DNA of 64,000 bases, from NCBI RefSeq assembly GCF_900177325.1, contig NZ_FXBL01000004.1, positions 3,224,001 to 3,288,000 of the forward strand. The letters are read 5' to 3'. Numbering within the stretch: position 1 is the stretch's first letter; each line of letters opens with the position of its first letter. The translations under genes were made by a program, and so were the position numbers. Source of the stretch: Mesorhizobium australicum. GTDB taxonomy: Bacteria > Pseudomonadota > Alphaproteobacteria > Rhizobiales > Rhizobiaceae. Below are positions 18,991-28,650 of the stretch, in pieces. The notes below the pieces were generated by a model, which was not told where the DNA came from, ran no database searches, and saw nothing but the letters and a program-made list of their open reading frames with translations.

Positions 18991-19730
18991 GCCTGACGTC
19001 GCCTCGCCCAGAGATGATAACCGAAGGCGGCGAGCCCGCCGGTTAGTCCGGCGGCCAGCAGATCGAATCCCGGCACCAGAACATGCGCCACCGGCCCAAG
19101 GGCAAGGCCGAGGATCATTGCCACATAACCTGCGCGTTCGCGCGCCGAACCCCACATCGAGGTCAGGAAGTAGATCGGCGTCAGCAAAAGCAATGCCGCG
19201 GACGCGATCGGCGGCAGCTGGCCCGCGATCAGGTAGACGACGCCGACCACGACCATGTTGAGCAGGACGAGTGTCGCGCCGAGGCCGCCATACCAGGCGG
19301 TGCGCGCGTCGCGCGGCACGTTGCGCAACTTCGCCATCGCCAGCACCCAGGAGGTGACTGCGACGAAATGGGACAGAGCGTAGAGAACCCATTTGCGCGT
19401 GCCCGCCGCGCGAATCTCCGGCACCAGGGCGACCACCATCGGCGTCAGCCGCACCGAGGACAGGGCCACCGCGAAGGCGGCGGCCGGCAGTGAGTTCCCC
19501 GCCATGATCGCGCCAACGAGCACCACCTTGGCCGGCAGCGCCCAGATCACGGCGACCATGAACACCGCCTCGTAGATGGATAGCCCGGCTTCGCGCGCGA
19601 GCCCCGCGAAGCCGACGAAGGCGGAGCAGAGGATCAGTCCCGGCAGCGAAAAAGATGTTCGCACGCCGCGCCAGAACCAGGCGGTGCGATCGACCCGCTC
19701 CCCCGGCGGGATATCTCCGTGATCGTCCAT
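18987..19730 (-). CDS. azlC: AzlC family branched-chain amino acid exporter large subunit
   Basis: A 247-residue integral membrane protein with about seven helices. The N-terminal half has the AzlC landmarks GLAREAGLSIYEAVFM and ALPAKVVLVGAIMAGNSLP, followed by SSVRLTPMVVALVPEIR. It pairs with the overlapping azlD. The true substrate range is unknown for this branch. The gene is divergent from the methyltransferase at 19805 with a 74 bp shared upstream region. Confidence 0.88.
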   Translation of the reverse strand: MDDHGDIPPGERVDRTAWFWRGVRTSFSLPGLILCSAFVGFAGLAREAGLSIYEAVFMVAVIWALPAKVVLVGAIMAGNSLPAAAFAVALSSVRLTPMVVALVPEIRAAGTRKWVLYALSHFVAVTSWVLAMAKLRNVPRDARTAWYGGLGATLVLLNMVVVGVVYLIAGQLPPIASAALLLLTPIYFLTSMWGSARERAGYVAMILGLALGPVAHVLVPGFDLLAAGLTGGLAAFGYHLWARRRQA

Positions 19731-19804
19731 GATGTCGCCTCTAACACATGCATGAAAGCCGCGCGACGGTGGCTGTCGCAGACGAATCCCGAACGGAGAA
19801 GATC

Positions 19805-20593
19805 ATGCATACGGAAGAAGTTGGCCGGCTCTGGGAAGCCAATGCGCGGGCGTGGACGATGCAGGTTCGTGCCGGCTACGACGTCTATCGCGACACGCTC
19901 AACACGCCCGCCTTTCTCGACATGCTGCCGCCCGTCCGCGGTCTCCACGGCCTTGACATCGGCTGTGGCGAAGGTGCCAACACGCGGCAGGTCGCGCGTC
20001 TCGGCGCCCGCATGACGGCGGTCGACATCGCGCCCACCTTCGTCGCGCATGCCTTGGAGGAAGAGGCACGTGCCCCGCTCGGCATCGACTACCGGGCCGC
20101 CGACGCACTTGCCCTGCCCTTCCCCGACGGCAGCTTCGACTTCGCCACTGCGTTCATGTCGATGATGGACGTGGCGCAGCCGGGACAGGCCGTCGCCGAG
20201 GCGGCGCGGGTGCTACGTCCGGGCGGGTTCTTCCAGTTCTCCATCCTGCATCCCTGCTTCGTCCCGCCGTCGCGCAAGAACATCCGCGACGAGACGGGGC
20301 AGCCCGTGGCGGTTCAGGTCGCGCGCTATTTCGACGGCATCGATGGCGAGATCGAGAGCTGGTATTTCTCGGCCGCCACCGAGGAGGAGCGAAAGGCGTT
20401 CGGCCCGTTCCGCATCCCGCGCTTCCATCGCACGCTCGGCCAGTGGGTGGACATGATCGTGGCCGCCGGGCTCATCCTGGAGAAGCTCGGCGAGCCCATG
20501 GCCAACGAGGAACTCGCAGCTGCCGAGCCACATGTCGCCGACACGCGGGTGGCGCCGATCTTCCTGCACATGCGCACGCGCAAGCTGGCATAG
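19805..20593 (+). CDS. class I SAM-dependent methyltransferase
   Basis: A 262-residue Rossmann-fold methyltransferase. Motif I is GLDIGCGEGANTRQVA, motif II is MTAVDIAPTF, and DALALPFPDGSFDFATAF with VLRPGGFFQFSILHPCF completes the Methyltransf_11 pattern. The substrate is unknown. The ATG at 19805 (MHTEEVGRLWEANA) is preferred to the ATG 57 bases upstream because GGAG lies 8 nt before it. It ends at a strong bidirectional terminator shared with clpA. Confidence 0.88.
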   Translation: MHTEEVGRLWEANARAWTMQVRAGYDVYRDTLNTPAFLDMLPPVRGLHGLDIGCGEGANTRQVARLGARMTAVDIAPTFVAHALEEEARAPLGIDYRAADALALPFPDGSFDFATAFMSMMDVAQPGQAVAEAARVLRPGGFFQFSILHPCFVPPSRKNIRDETGQPVAVQVARYFDGIDGEIESWYFSAATEEERKAFGPFRIPRFHRTLGQWVDMIVAAGLILEKLGEPMANEELAAAEPHVADTRVAPIFLHMRTRKLA

Positions 20594-20615
20594 GCATCCG
20601 GCAACTCCCTGAAGC

Positions 20616-20643
20616 AAAAGGGCCGCCCGAAGGCGGCCCTTTT
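20616..20643. terminator. bidirectional rho-independent terminator
   Basis: A 12-bp stem (AAAAGGGCCGCC with its complement) and CGAA loop flanked by A and T runs on both sides, between the convergent methyltransferase and clpA genes. It should stop transcription in both directions. Confidence 0.85.
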
Positions 20644-20664
20644 TCTTTCCACTCGTGCGCAGGC

Positions 20665-23130
<2,466 letters not shown>

Positions 23131-23186
23131 TCAGTACCTCGCTCTTTCTCCGTCCTGGCGCGGTGGGAGGTCCGCGCTGACGGACT

Positions 23187-23537
23187 TCATTTCTTCTCCA
23201 TCACGCACTGCAAAGGATGCTGATGCTGACGGGCAAAATCCATGACTTGCGTCACTTTGGTCTCGGCGACCTCGAATGTATAGACCCCACACTCGCCGAC
23301 TCCGTGATTGTGAACATGGAGCATGATGCGGGTGGCGGCCTCCCGGTCCTTCTGGAAGAACCGTTCGAGGATATGCACGACGAACTCCATCGGGGTGTAG
23401 TCGTCGTTCAGAATGAGCACGCGGTAGAGGCTGGGCTTCTTCGTCTTCGGCTTGGTGCGCGTGATGACGGCAGTCCCTCGTCCTGGGTTGCCCTTGTCGC
23501 CTTCACCTGCCTGCATGCGCCGTTTCTGCAACCGCAT
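23187..23537 (-). CDS. clpS: ATP-dependent Clp protease adaptor ClpS
   Basis: A small adaptor (116 residues from the ATG at 23537) that delivers N-degron substrates to ClpA. The N-degron pocket residues lie in [17 protein letters not shown] and [15 protein letters not shown], both canonical for the ClpS1 type. The C-terminus [11 protein letters not shown] is also typical. Starts are ambiguous: GTG at 23558, ATG at 23537 and ATG at 23516 are all in frame. It is cotranscribed with clpA from a promoter about 80 bp upstream. Confidence 0.92.
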   Translation of the reverse strand: MRLQKRRMQAGEGDKGNPGRGTAVITRTKPKTKKPSLYRVLILNDDYTPMEFVVHILERFFQKDREAATRIMLHVHNHGVGECGVYTFEVAETKVTQVMDFARQHQHPLQCVMEKK

Positions 23538-23589
23538 TGGCGCCCCGCCTGTCGTCACCTGTGCCCACCTAACCCTTCGCGCCCGGACT

Positions 23590-23611
23590 CGAACACGAAT
23601 GTAGGTGTTCG
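23590..23611. repeat. inverted repeat at the predicted clpS transcription start
   Basis: Two 7-bp arms, CGAACAC (23590-23596) and GTGTTCG (23605-23611), flank an 8-bp spacer. The repeat begins 7 bp downstream of the predicted -10 box of the clpS promoter, so it covers the likely start site. This is the position of a repressor operator or of a 5'-terminal mRNA hairpin. Confidence 0.45.
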
Positions 23612-23618
23612 GATGGTG

Positions 23619-23646
23619 ATTTTAAGACGTTCCGACGCGCTGACAA
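23619..23646 (-). promoter_or_regulatory. predicted sigma-70 promoter of clpS-clpA
   Basis: On the minus strand, -35 TTGTCA (23641-23646) and -10 TAAAAT (23619-23624) are separated by 16 bp; each box differs from consensus at one base. It lies about 80 bp upstream of clpS. Confidence 0.6.
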
Positions 23647-23881
23647 TATGCCCGGTCGGTCAGGTCGGGGGAAAGTAGGGGATCGCGATAGATGTAGCCG
23701 CGCTGGCTTCCTGGCACACGCGGTCGGCAGCAGGTCGAAGCGGAAAAGGACCCGGCGCCGGGCAAGGATGGGAGGATCAGTTCATCCCAGCGGCCATTTC
23801 ACTAAACCGCTACAATAGTCGGCCGAGCCGGATCGGCGGCATTCGACCAGAATCCAGCGCAGCGAAGCGGCCTGACGGACG
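23647..23881. other. gene-free stretch between clpS promoter and L,D-transpeptidase gene
   Basis: Together with the promoter region this makes over 300 bp without a gene. Short inverted repeats exist (for example an 8-bp stem with GGAC loop at 23869-23888 that overlaps the transpeptidase stop), but no U-tract, RNA gene or credible ORF is visible. Confidence 0.5.
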
Positions 23882-24580
23882 TCAGGCCACCACGACGGTC
23901 GATTTCGGCGGGACGCGGTTGTAGAGGTCGATGACGTCCTGGTTGATCATGCGGATGCAGCCTGACGACATGTTCTGGCCGATCGACCACCATTCCGGCG
24001 AACCGTGGATGCGATAGCCGGTGTCGTTGCCGTCCTTGAACAGGTAGAGCGCACGTGCGCCGAGCGGATTGTCCGGGCCGCCGGGCTGACCGCTACGCCA
24101 CTTCTCAAGCTCGGGCTTGCGCGCGATCATCTCCGACGGCGGCGTCCAGACAGGCCACTGCTTCTTGTACTGCACCACCGCCCTGCCCGACCATTCGAAG
24201 CCGGCCTTGCCGATGCCGACGCCGTAGCGCAGCGCATCGCCGCCCTCCTGGACGACATAGAGGTGATGCTCGGCCAGCTTCACCACGATGGTGCCCGGCG
24301 CCTCGCCGGTCGGGTCCGGGACGATCTGGCGCTGGAACTCCCGCGGCACCTTGGCATAGGGAATCGCCGGCAGCGAAAAAGGCCCTTCCTGGACCGAAGC
24401 GTACATCAGGTCAGGATCGGTGATGCCCTTGTCGACGCTGATCTTCGGACGGATGGAGCCGGTGGTCGTCGTGTCGAGCCCGAGGTCCGGCATTTCCAGG
24501 CTGGTCGAACATCCGCCCAGCGCGACGCCGCCCATCGCAAGAACGAACCCCCTGCGCGTCAACTCAACCCGATCACCCAT
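23882..24580 (-). CDS. L,D-transpeptidase (YkuD domain) lipoprotein
   Basis: A 232-residue YkuD-domain enzyme that makes 3-3 peptidoglycan cross-links or attaches outer-membrane proteins to peptidoglycan. The catalytic motif is complete: IHGSPEWWSIG with the His, and SSGCIRMINQDV with the nucleophilic Cys and following Arg. The N-terminus has a twin-arginine-like stretch LTRRGFVLAMGG leading to a lipobox LGGC (Cys24), suggesting a Tat-exported lipoprotein. L,D-transpeptidases that attach beta-barrel proteins to peptidoglycan are characteristic of Rhizobiales. No terminator with a U-tract follows. Confidence 0.9.
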   Translation of the reverse strand: MGDRVELTRRGFVLAMGGVALGGCSTSLEMPDLGLDTTTTGSIRPKISVDKGITDPDLMYASVQEGPFSLPAIPYAKVPREFQRQIVPDPTGEAPGTIVVKLAEHHLYVVQEGGDALRYGVGIGKAGFEWSGRAVVQYKKQWPVWTPPSEMIARKPELEKWRSGQPGGPDNPLGARALYLFKDGNDTGYRIHGSPEWWSIGQNMSSGCIRMINQDVIDLYNRVPPKSTVVVA

Positions 24581-24759
24581 GACACACCCACTCCAAACAA
24601 TGGGCGATTCTTATCTCGATCATGGTTCACAAATGGATAACGGCCCCAGCATCGGCCGCAGTCGCAAGGTCCGGTGGTCATGCCTGTCGTCCGGGCGGTT
24701 GATCGCACGGCGCGGCGATGGTTCACACTCCAGCCAACGCACCTCGATTCGACCGCAGG

Positions 24760-25251
24760 ATGGCCATGGGAAAGACACTGACGAGCTTCGCGCTGATAGC
24801 GCTTCTGACGGCGATCCTGATGGCCTTGTCGCTCTATCTTGCACAGAAGGCCTATCCGTTCGGTCCGATCGGCGTCGGCCGCCTCGAATCGCTCGCGAAT
24901 TCAGCCAGCTTCATCCCCTTGGCTGCACTCTACTTTTTCTCAGCGGCGCTGCTGATGATCCTGCCGCTCCGCGCGGCGAGCTTCGTGCTGCTGAATGCAA
25001 CGGACCGACTGTTCTTCACCGTGGTCGCGCTGTTTGCCACCATCGTCGGTTGTCTGCTGGCGCGCACTGCGTTCGGCATGCCGCGTGCGCTGTGGCAGCT
25101 GTGGGACTGGCAGTTCATCTTCGTTCCGGCGATCGTGGTGAGCCACCTCCTTCTCGACGAGGTGCGGCGCAACGTGCTCCTGCGCGGGCTTGGCCTCGTG
25201 ATCTTCGTCGCCGCGACGCTCGCCTGCCTGTTCTGGTCGTTCAGGTTCTGA
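24760..25251 (+). CDS. hypothetical four-helix membrane protein
   Basis: A 163-residue protein I do not recognise. Four hydrophobic segments are evident at about residues 7-27, 46-66, 83-103 and 138-158, with a tryptophan-rich loop (ALWQLWDWQF) before a short amphipathic region and a basic stretch LLDEVRRNVLLRG. No catalytic motif is seen. The ATG at 24760 (MAMGKTL) is preceded by a purine-rich GCAGG; a start 42 bases earlier is possible. Its 3' end overlaps the stop of the convergent AI-2E transporter gene by 11 bp. It is divergent from the L,D-transpeptidase gene. Confidence 0.7.
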   Translation: MAMGKTLTSFALIALLTAILMALSLYLAQKAYPFGPIGVGRLESLANSASFIPLAALYFFSAALLMILPLRAASFVLLNATDRLFFTVVALFATIVGCLLARTAFGMPRALWQLWDWQFIFVPAIVVSHLLLDEVRRNVLLRGLGLVIFVAATLACLFWSFRF

Positions 25252-26413
25252 CCTGCGCGGGCCGCTCCTCCAAGTCGGGCGCCGGGGTGACGTCCAGCGC
25301 CGGCCGCGCGGCGGCGGCGGTCACCTCCAGCTCGTGGATCCATTCGCGCCAGATCGCGACCAGCAGGGCCATGAGCACCGGGCCGACGAAGAGGCCGAGG
25401 AAACCCATCGTTTTCACACCGCCGACCAGACCAAAGATCGTGGGCAGGAACGGCAGCTTGATCGGTCCGCCGACCAGCTTTGGCCGGATCGTCTTGTCGA
25501 CGACGAACAGTTCTATCGTGCCCCAGGCGAACAGCGCGATGCCGGCGAAAGGCGATCCGCTCGCCGCGAGATAGATCGAGACCAGCGTCATCGACAGCGG
25601 CGCGCCGCCGGGTATGAGCGCCATGACGCCGGTGATGACGCCGAGCGTCACGGGAGACGGCACTCCGGCGATGTAGTAGGCGACGCCGAGCACGATGCCT
25701 TCGCCGAAGGCGATGATGGTCATGCCGGTCACGGTGGAGCTGATGGTGGCGGGCACCACGCGCGAGATGCGGTCCCAGCGCCCTGGCAGCACGCGTTCGC
25801 CGATAAGGTCGACCTGACCCAGGAAGCGCGTACCGTCGCGATAGACGAAAAACAGCGCAATCAGCATGAACAGAAGGGTCAGGAAGAGCGAGAAGGCGCT
25901 GCCGCCGGCTGCGACGACGGTCAGGTAGATGTTGCGGATATTCGATCCGCTGACGAGTTGCACGACCTCGCCGAAACCGCCTGGATGACCGAAATAGTGC
26001 ATCCACTGCTCGGCAAGAAATTCACCGACCCAGGGCAGCGTCGCGATCCAGTCCGGCGTCACCGCGCCCGTCCTGTTCGCCGCGACCACCCAGGATACCC
26101 ATTCCTGCGTCTCGGCCACCGCATAGCGCGCCACCAGCGCGATCGGCGCGATGAGGAAGGCCAGGATCAGCAGCAGCGCAAGCGTCGCCGCGACCGACCG
26201 GTTCTCGCCGGAAAACCGTAGCAGCCGCCGATAGAGCGGCCAGGTCGCGAAGGCGATGACGAGTGCGGCGAGCACCGGCACAACGAAGCCGTGGAAGAAG
26301 TAGGCGCCGGCGAGCACGATGAGCACCAGCAGCCAGCGGGCCGCCGTCAGCGGCGGCACAACGGCGGGCCGCGCGGTTCGCATCGGTCCGAACAAGGGGA
26401 TCTGGTTCTGCAT
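25241..26413 (-). CDS. AI-2E family transporter (UPF0118)
   Basis: A 390-residue polytopic membrane protein of the PerM/TqsA (AI-2E exporter) family with about eight helices. Landmarks are FVVPVLAALVIAFATWPLYR near the N-terminus and the conserved GVPSPVTLGVITGVMALIPG and TIFGLVGGVKTMGFLGLFVG segments near the C-terminus. Functions in the family range from AI-2 export to Na+/H+ antiport, so the substrate is open. The ATG at 26413 has GGGAGA six bases upstream and is chosen over an ATG 39 bases earlier. Confidence 0.85.
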   Translation of the reverse strand: MQNQIPLFGPMRTARPAVVPPLTAARWLLVLIVLAGAYFFHGFVVPVLAALVIAFATWPLYRRLLRFSGENRSVAATLALLLILAFLIAPIALVARYAVAETQEWVSWVVAANRTGAVTPDWIATLPWVGEFLAEQWMHYFGHPGGFGEVVQLVSGSNIRNIYLTVVAAGGSAFSLFLTLLFMLIALFFVYRDGTRFLGQVDLIGERVLPGRWDRISRVVPATISSTVTGMTIIAFGEGIVLGVAYYIAGVPSPVTLGVITGVMALIPGGAPLSMTLVSIYLAASGSPFAGIALFAWGTIELFVVDKTIRPKLVGGPIKLPFLPTIFGLVGGVKTMGFLGLFVGPVLMALLVAIWREWIHELEVTAAAARPALDVTPAPDLEERPAQVRT

Positions 26414-26614
26414 ACGCTCTCCCGGCAGCGGCGGCATAGTTGGCACGGTCATCGCCTGCAGCCCGCAAGATTCCAGCAGTAGCGCCGGATTTTTGCATCA
26501 TCATGTCGGCTGGAACCGCTCGGTTCAACTCCTTACCACCGAAAGGCAAAGCCAAAGATGAAGCGGCTCATCCGCGGACAGATGGCGGAATAGGATTCGG
26601 TCGCCGACGAAAAT

Positions 26615-27331
26615 TTATGGAGATCGACCGGCAGGTCGCAGCGACCGGCGTGCCATGACGATTCCCGAGACGAGGATCAGGAATGCTGGATTGATGATTT
26701 GAACGGCAAGCAAGGTGTACATGCCGAGCTTGCCGTCCAGATAGGCTCTGAGCGACAGGAACAGCACCGCGTGCACGATCACGCCGCCCAAGAGCATCGC
26801 CGCGATCGCGGGGACGCCAAGTCCAGGGCGCCGTAACGCGACCCACATCGCCCACAGCGAGAGCGGCAGGAAAAGCAGGACCGAGGTGAGCAGGCCGGGA
26901 TTGTAGCCACCGCCCGTGATCGCGGGAGCGATGTGCACGATCGCATTGGCGGCCAGAACGCCGAAATAGCCGAAAGCGATTGCGGGCCACCGCCGCCCCA
27001 GAAGGGCGCAGACCGGACCGGCGATCCATACCACCGGAATATTCACCGCCGTGATGAAGGATTCGGGAATGCGGCATTCGGCGACGTCGGCGAAACCGAA
27101 GGTGGCGCACAGCGCGCCACGAAACGCGTAATGCACACCCTGCGCGTCGATGCCATGCTCTTCGAACTGATGCAGCATGTAGGCGGCGGTGGCCGCCCAT
27201 GTCAGCCAGACGATGTCCCTCGTTCGCGGGACGGACCGGTCACCGCGAAGATCGCCCCGGATCAGGCCGAACAGCAGGATCAGCGTCAGGCCGAGCCCGA
27301 TCCACGGCCAGAGATGCGAGAATGGTACCAT
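26615..27331 (-). CDS. HXXEE domain membrane protein
   Basis: A 238-residue protein with about seven hydrophobic helices and the family-defining HQFEEHGID motif at about residue 54, followed by an Asn/His-containing helix (ANAIVHIAPAITGGGYNPG) typical of HXXEE proteins. The polar residues within membrane segments suggest metal or proton chemistry, but no function is established for the family. It lies alone between the AI-2E gene and the tRNA pair. Its position downstream of the tRNAs on the same strand allows read-through transcription. Confidence 0.75.
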   Translation of the reverse strand: MVPFSHLWPWIGLGLTLILLFGLIRGDLRGDRSVPRTRDIVWLTWAATAAYMLHQFEEHGIDAQGVHYAFRGALCATFGFADVAECRIPESFITAVNIPVVWIAGPVCALLGRRWPAIAFGYFGVLAANAIVHIAPAITGGGYNPGLLTSVLLFLPLSLWAMWVALRRPGLGVPAIAAMLLGGVIVHAVLFLSLRAYLDGKLGMYTLLAVQIINPAFLILVSGIVMARRSLRPAGRSP

Positions 27332-27429
27332 CGCAAGACGATAGATGGTGGCTTACTGATGTCAATTATCCGGCGTCCCTGGCTCAGATAATGGATGCGA
27401 AAGCAAGGCTAGACGATTGGAAATCAATC

Positions 27430-27503
27430 TGGAGCGGGTACCGGGAATCGAACCCGGGTATTCAGCTTGGAAGGCTGCTGCTCTACCATTGAGCTACACC
27501 CGC
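27430..27503 (-). tRNA. tRNA-Gly (anticodon TCC)
   Basis: On the minus strand the gene starts GCGGGTGTAGCTCAATGGTA and folds into a complete cloverleaf: acceptor GCGGGTG/TACCCGC, anticodon loop CTTCCAA (TCC) and T-arm CCGGGTTCGATTCCCGG. U73 is as usual for glycine tRNA and CCA is encoded (27430-27432). It is 26 bp downstream of tRNA-Tyr. Confidence 0.97.
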
Positions 27504-27526
27504 AACGTCGACGACACCTCGTGCAG

Positions 27527-27611
27527 TGGTGGAGGGGGTTGGATTCGAACCAACGTAGGCTGAGCCAACGGATTTACAGTCCGTCCCCTTTAACCACTCG
27601 GGCACCCCTCC
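27527..27611 (-). tRNA. tRNA-Tyr (anticodon GTA)
   Basis: On the minus strand the gene starts GGAGGGGTGCCCGAGTGGTT, a class II tRNA with a long variable arm. The anticodon stem-loop GGACTGTAAATCC gives anticodon GTA. The T-arm is TTGGTTCGAATCCAA, A73 and an encoded CCA (27527-27529) follow. Cotranscribed with tRNA-Gly. Confidence 0.97.
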
Positions 27612-27681
27612 TGAACTGCGACGGGGTCGAGCGACGAGCGAACTTCGCTACCGCCTGTGCGGCCCGAAATCAGCGAGGGGC

Positions 27682-27710
27682 CTTATGGCGGCAAGGCCCC
27701 GCACTGTCAA
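27682..27710 (-). promoter_or_regulatory. strong sigma-70 promoter for the tRNA-Tyr/tRNA-Gly unit
   Basis: A perfect -35 TTGACA (27705-27710) and -10 CATAAG (27682-27687) with 17 bp spacing, about 70 bp upstream of tRNA-Tyr on the minus strand. Confidence 0.7.
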
Positions 27711-27791
27711 CACGCCCGCGTTGGAAAAGGGCAACGAAATGACGCCTCCGCCCGCATAGGCAAGTTCGGGTCCGCAGGCTATAAGCCGCGC

Positions 27792-28643
27792 ATGAGCAAG
27801 CCCGAAAAGCCGCGCACGGCGAAAGACACGCATTACGCCAAGCTGCGCCGTGCCCACCGCGACGAAAAGGCCGGCGGCCCGCGACCCTTCAGGCCACGCC
27901 AGCCGGTCAAGCCGGGCGATCCGCCGTCTGACGGGCTGGTGCGGCTCTACGGCCTGCACACGGTGCGCGCAGCGATCGACAATCCCCGCCGCAAGATTGC
28001 CAGGATGCTCGCCACGCGCAACGCGCTCGAGCGGATGGACATCGCCGACCCGACGTCCCTGCCCTTCCCTGTCGAGATCGTCGAGCCGCGCGACATCGAC
28101 AGAATCACCGGCAGCGATGCGGTGCACCAAGGCGCGCTGGTCGAGGCGCAGCCGCTGGAGCCCAAGGCACTGGCGGAACTTGCCGACACACCGCTGGTGG
28201 TCGTGCTCGACCAGGTGACGGATCCGCACAATGTCGGCGCGGTGATCCGCTCAGCGGTCGCATTCGGCGCCGGCGCGCTGATCGTCACGGCCCGCCACAG
28301 CCCGCAGGAGTCAGGGGTGCTGGCAAAGGCCGCCTCCGGGGCCCTCGAGCATCTGGACCTCATCGAGGTGCGGAACCTGGCCGAAGCGCTGAACGAGCTT
28401 CACGAGGCCGGCTTCCGCACGATCGGACTTGATTCGGAAGGCCCTTCGACCTTCGAGGACACGCTCTCGGGCGACCGGATCGCGTTGGTGCTCGGCGCCG
28501 AAGGCAAGGGCCTGCGCCAGAAGACGCGCGAGACGGTGACCGCGCTGGCGCGGCTCGACATGCCCGGCCCCATCCACTCGCTCAACGTCTCCAATGCCGC
28601 CGCGGTATCGCTTTACGCCGCTGGGAGGCATCTCAGGCGCTAG
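27792..28643 (+). CDS. rlmB: 23S rRNA (guanosine-2'-O-)-methyltransferase RlmB, SpoU family
   Basis: A 283-residue SPOUT methyltransferase that 2'-O-methylates G2251 in the 23S rRNA P loop. A basic N-terminal extension (residues 1-50) precedes the substrate-binding domain (LVRLYGLHTVRAAIDNP) and the knotted C-terminal domain with the three motifs: DQVTDPHNVGAVIRSA, LVLGAEGKGLR and LNVSNAAAVSLYA. The ATG at 27792 is chosen because the longer frame overlaps the tRNA promoter. It is divergent from the tRNAs, a neighbourhood common in Rhizobiales. Confidence 0.95.
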   Translation: MSKPEKPRTAKDTHYAKLRRAHRDEKAGGPRPFRPRQPVKPGDPPSDGLVRLYGLHTVRAAIDNPRRKIARMLATRNALERMDIADPTSLPFPVEIVEPRDIDRITGSDAVHQGALVEAQPLEPKALAELADTPLVVVLDQVTDPHNVGAVIRSAVAFGAGALIVTARHSPQESGVLAKAASGALEHLDLIEVRNLAEALNELHEAGFRTIGLDSEGPSTFEDTLSGDRIALVLGAEGKGLRQKTRETVTALARLDMPGPIHSLNVSNAAAVSLYAAGRHLRR

Positions 28644-28650
28644 AGCCGCG

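Noticed and set aside
23869..23888. 8-bp stem with GGAC loop at the end of the L,D-transpeptidase gene
   Set aside because: Overlaps the stop codon and lacks a U-tract on the minus strand; termination not supported.
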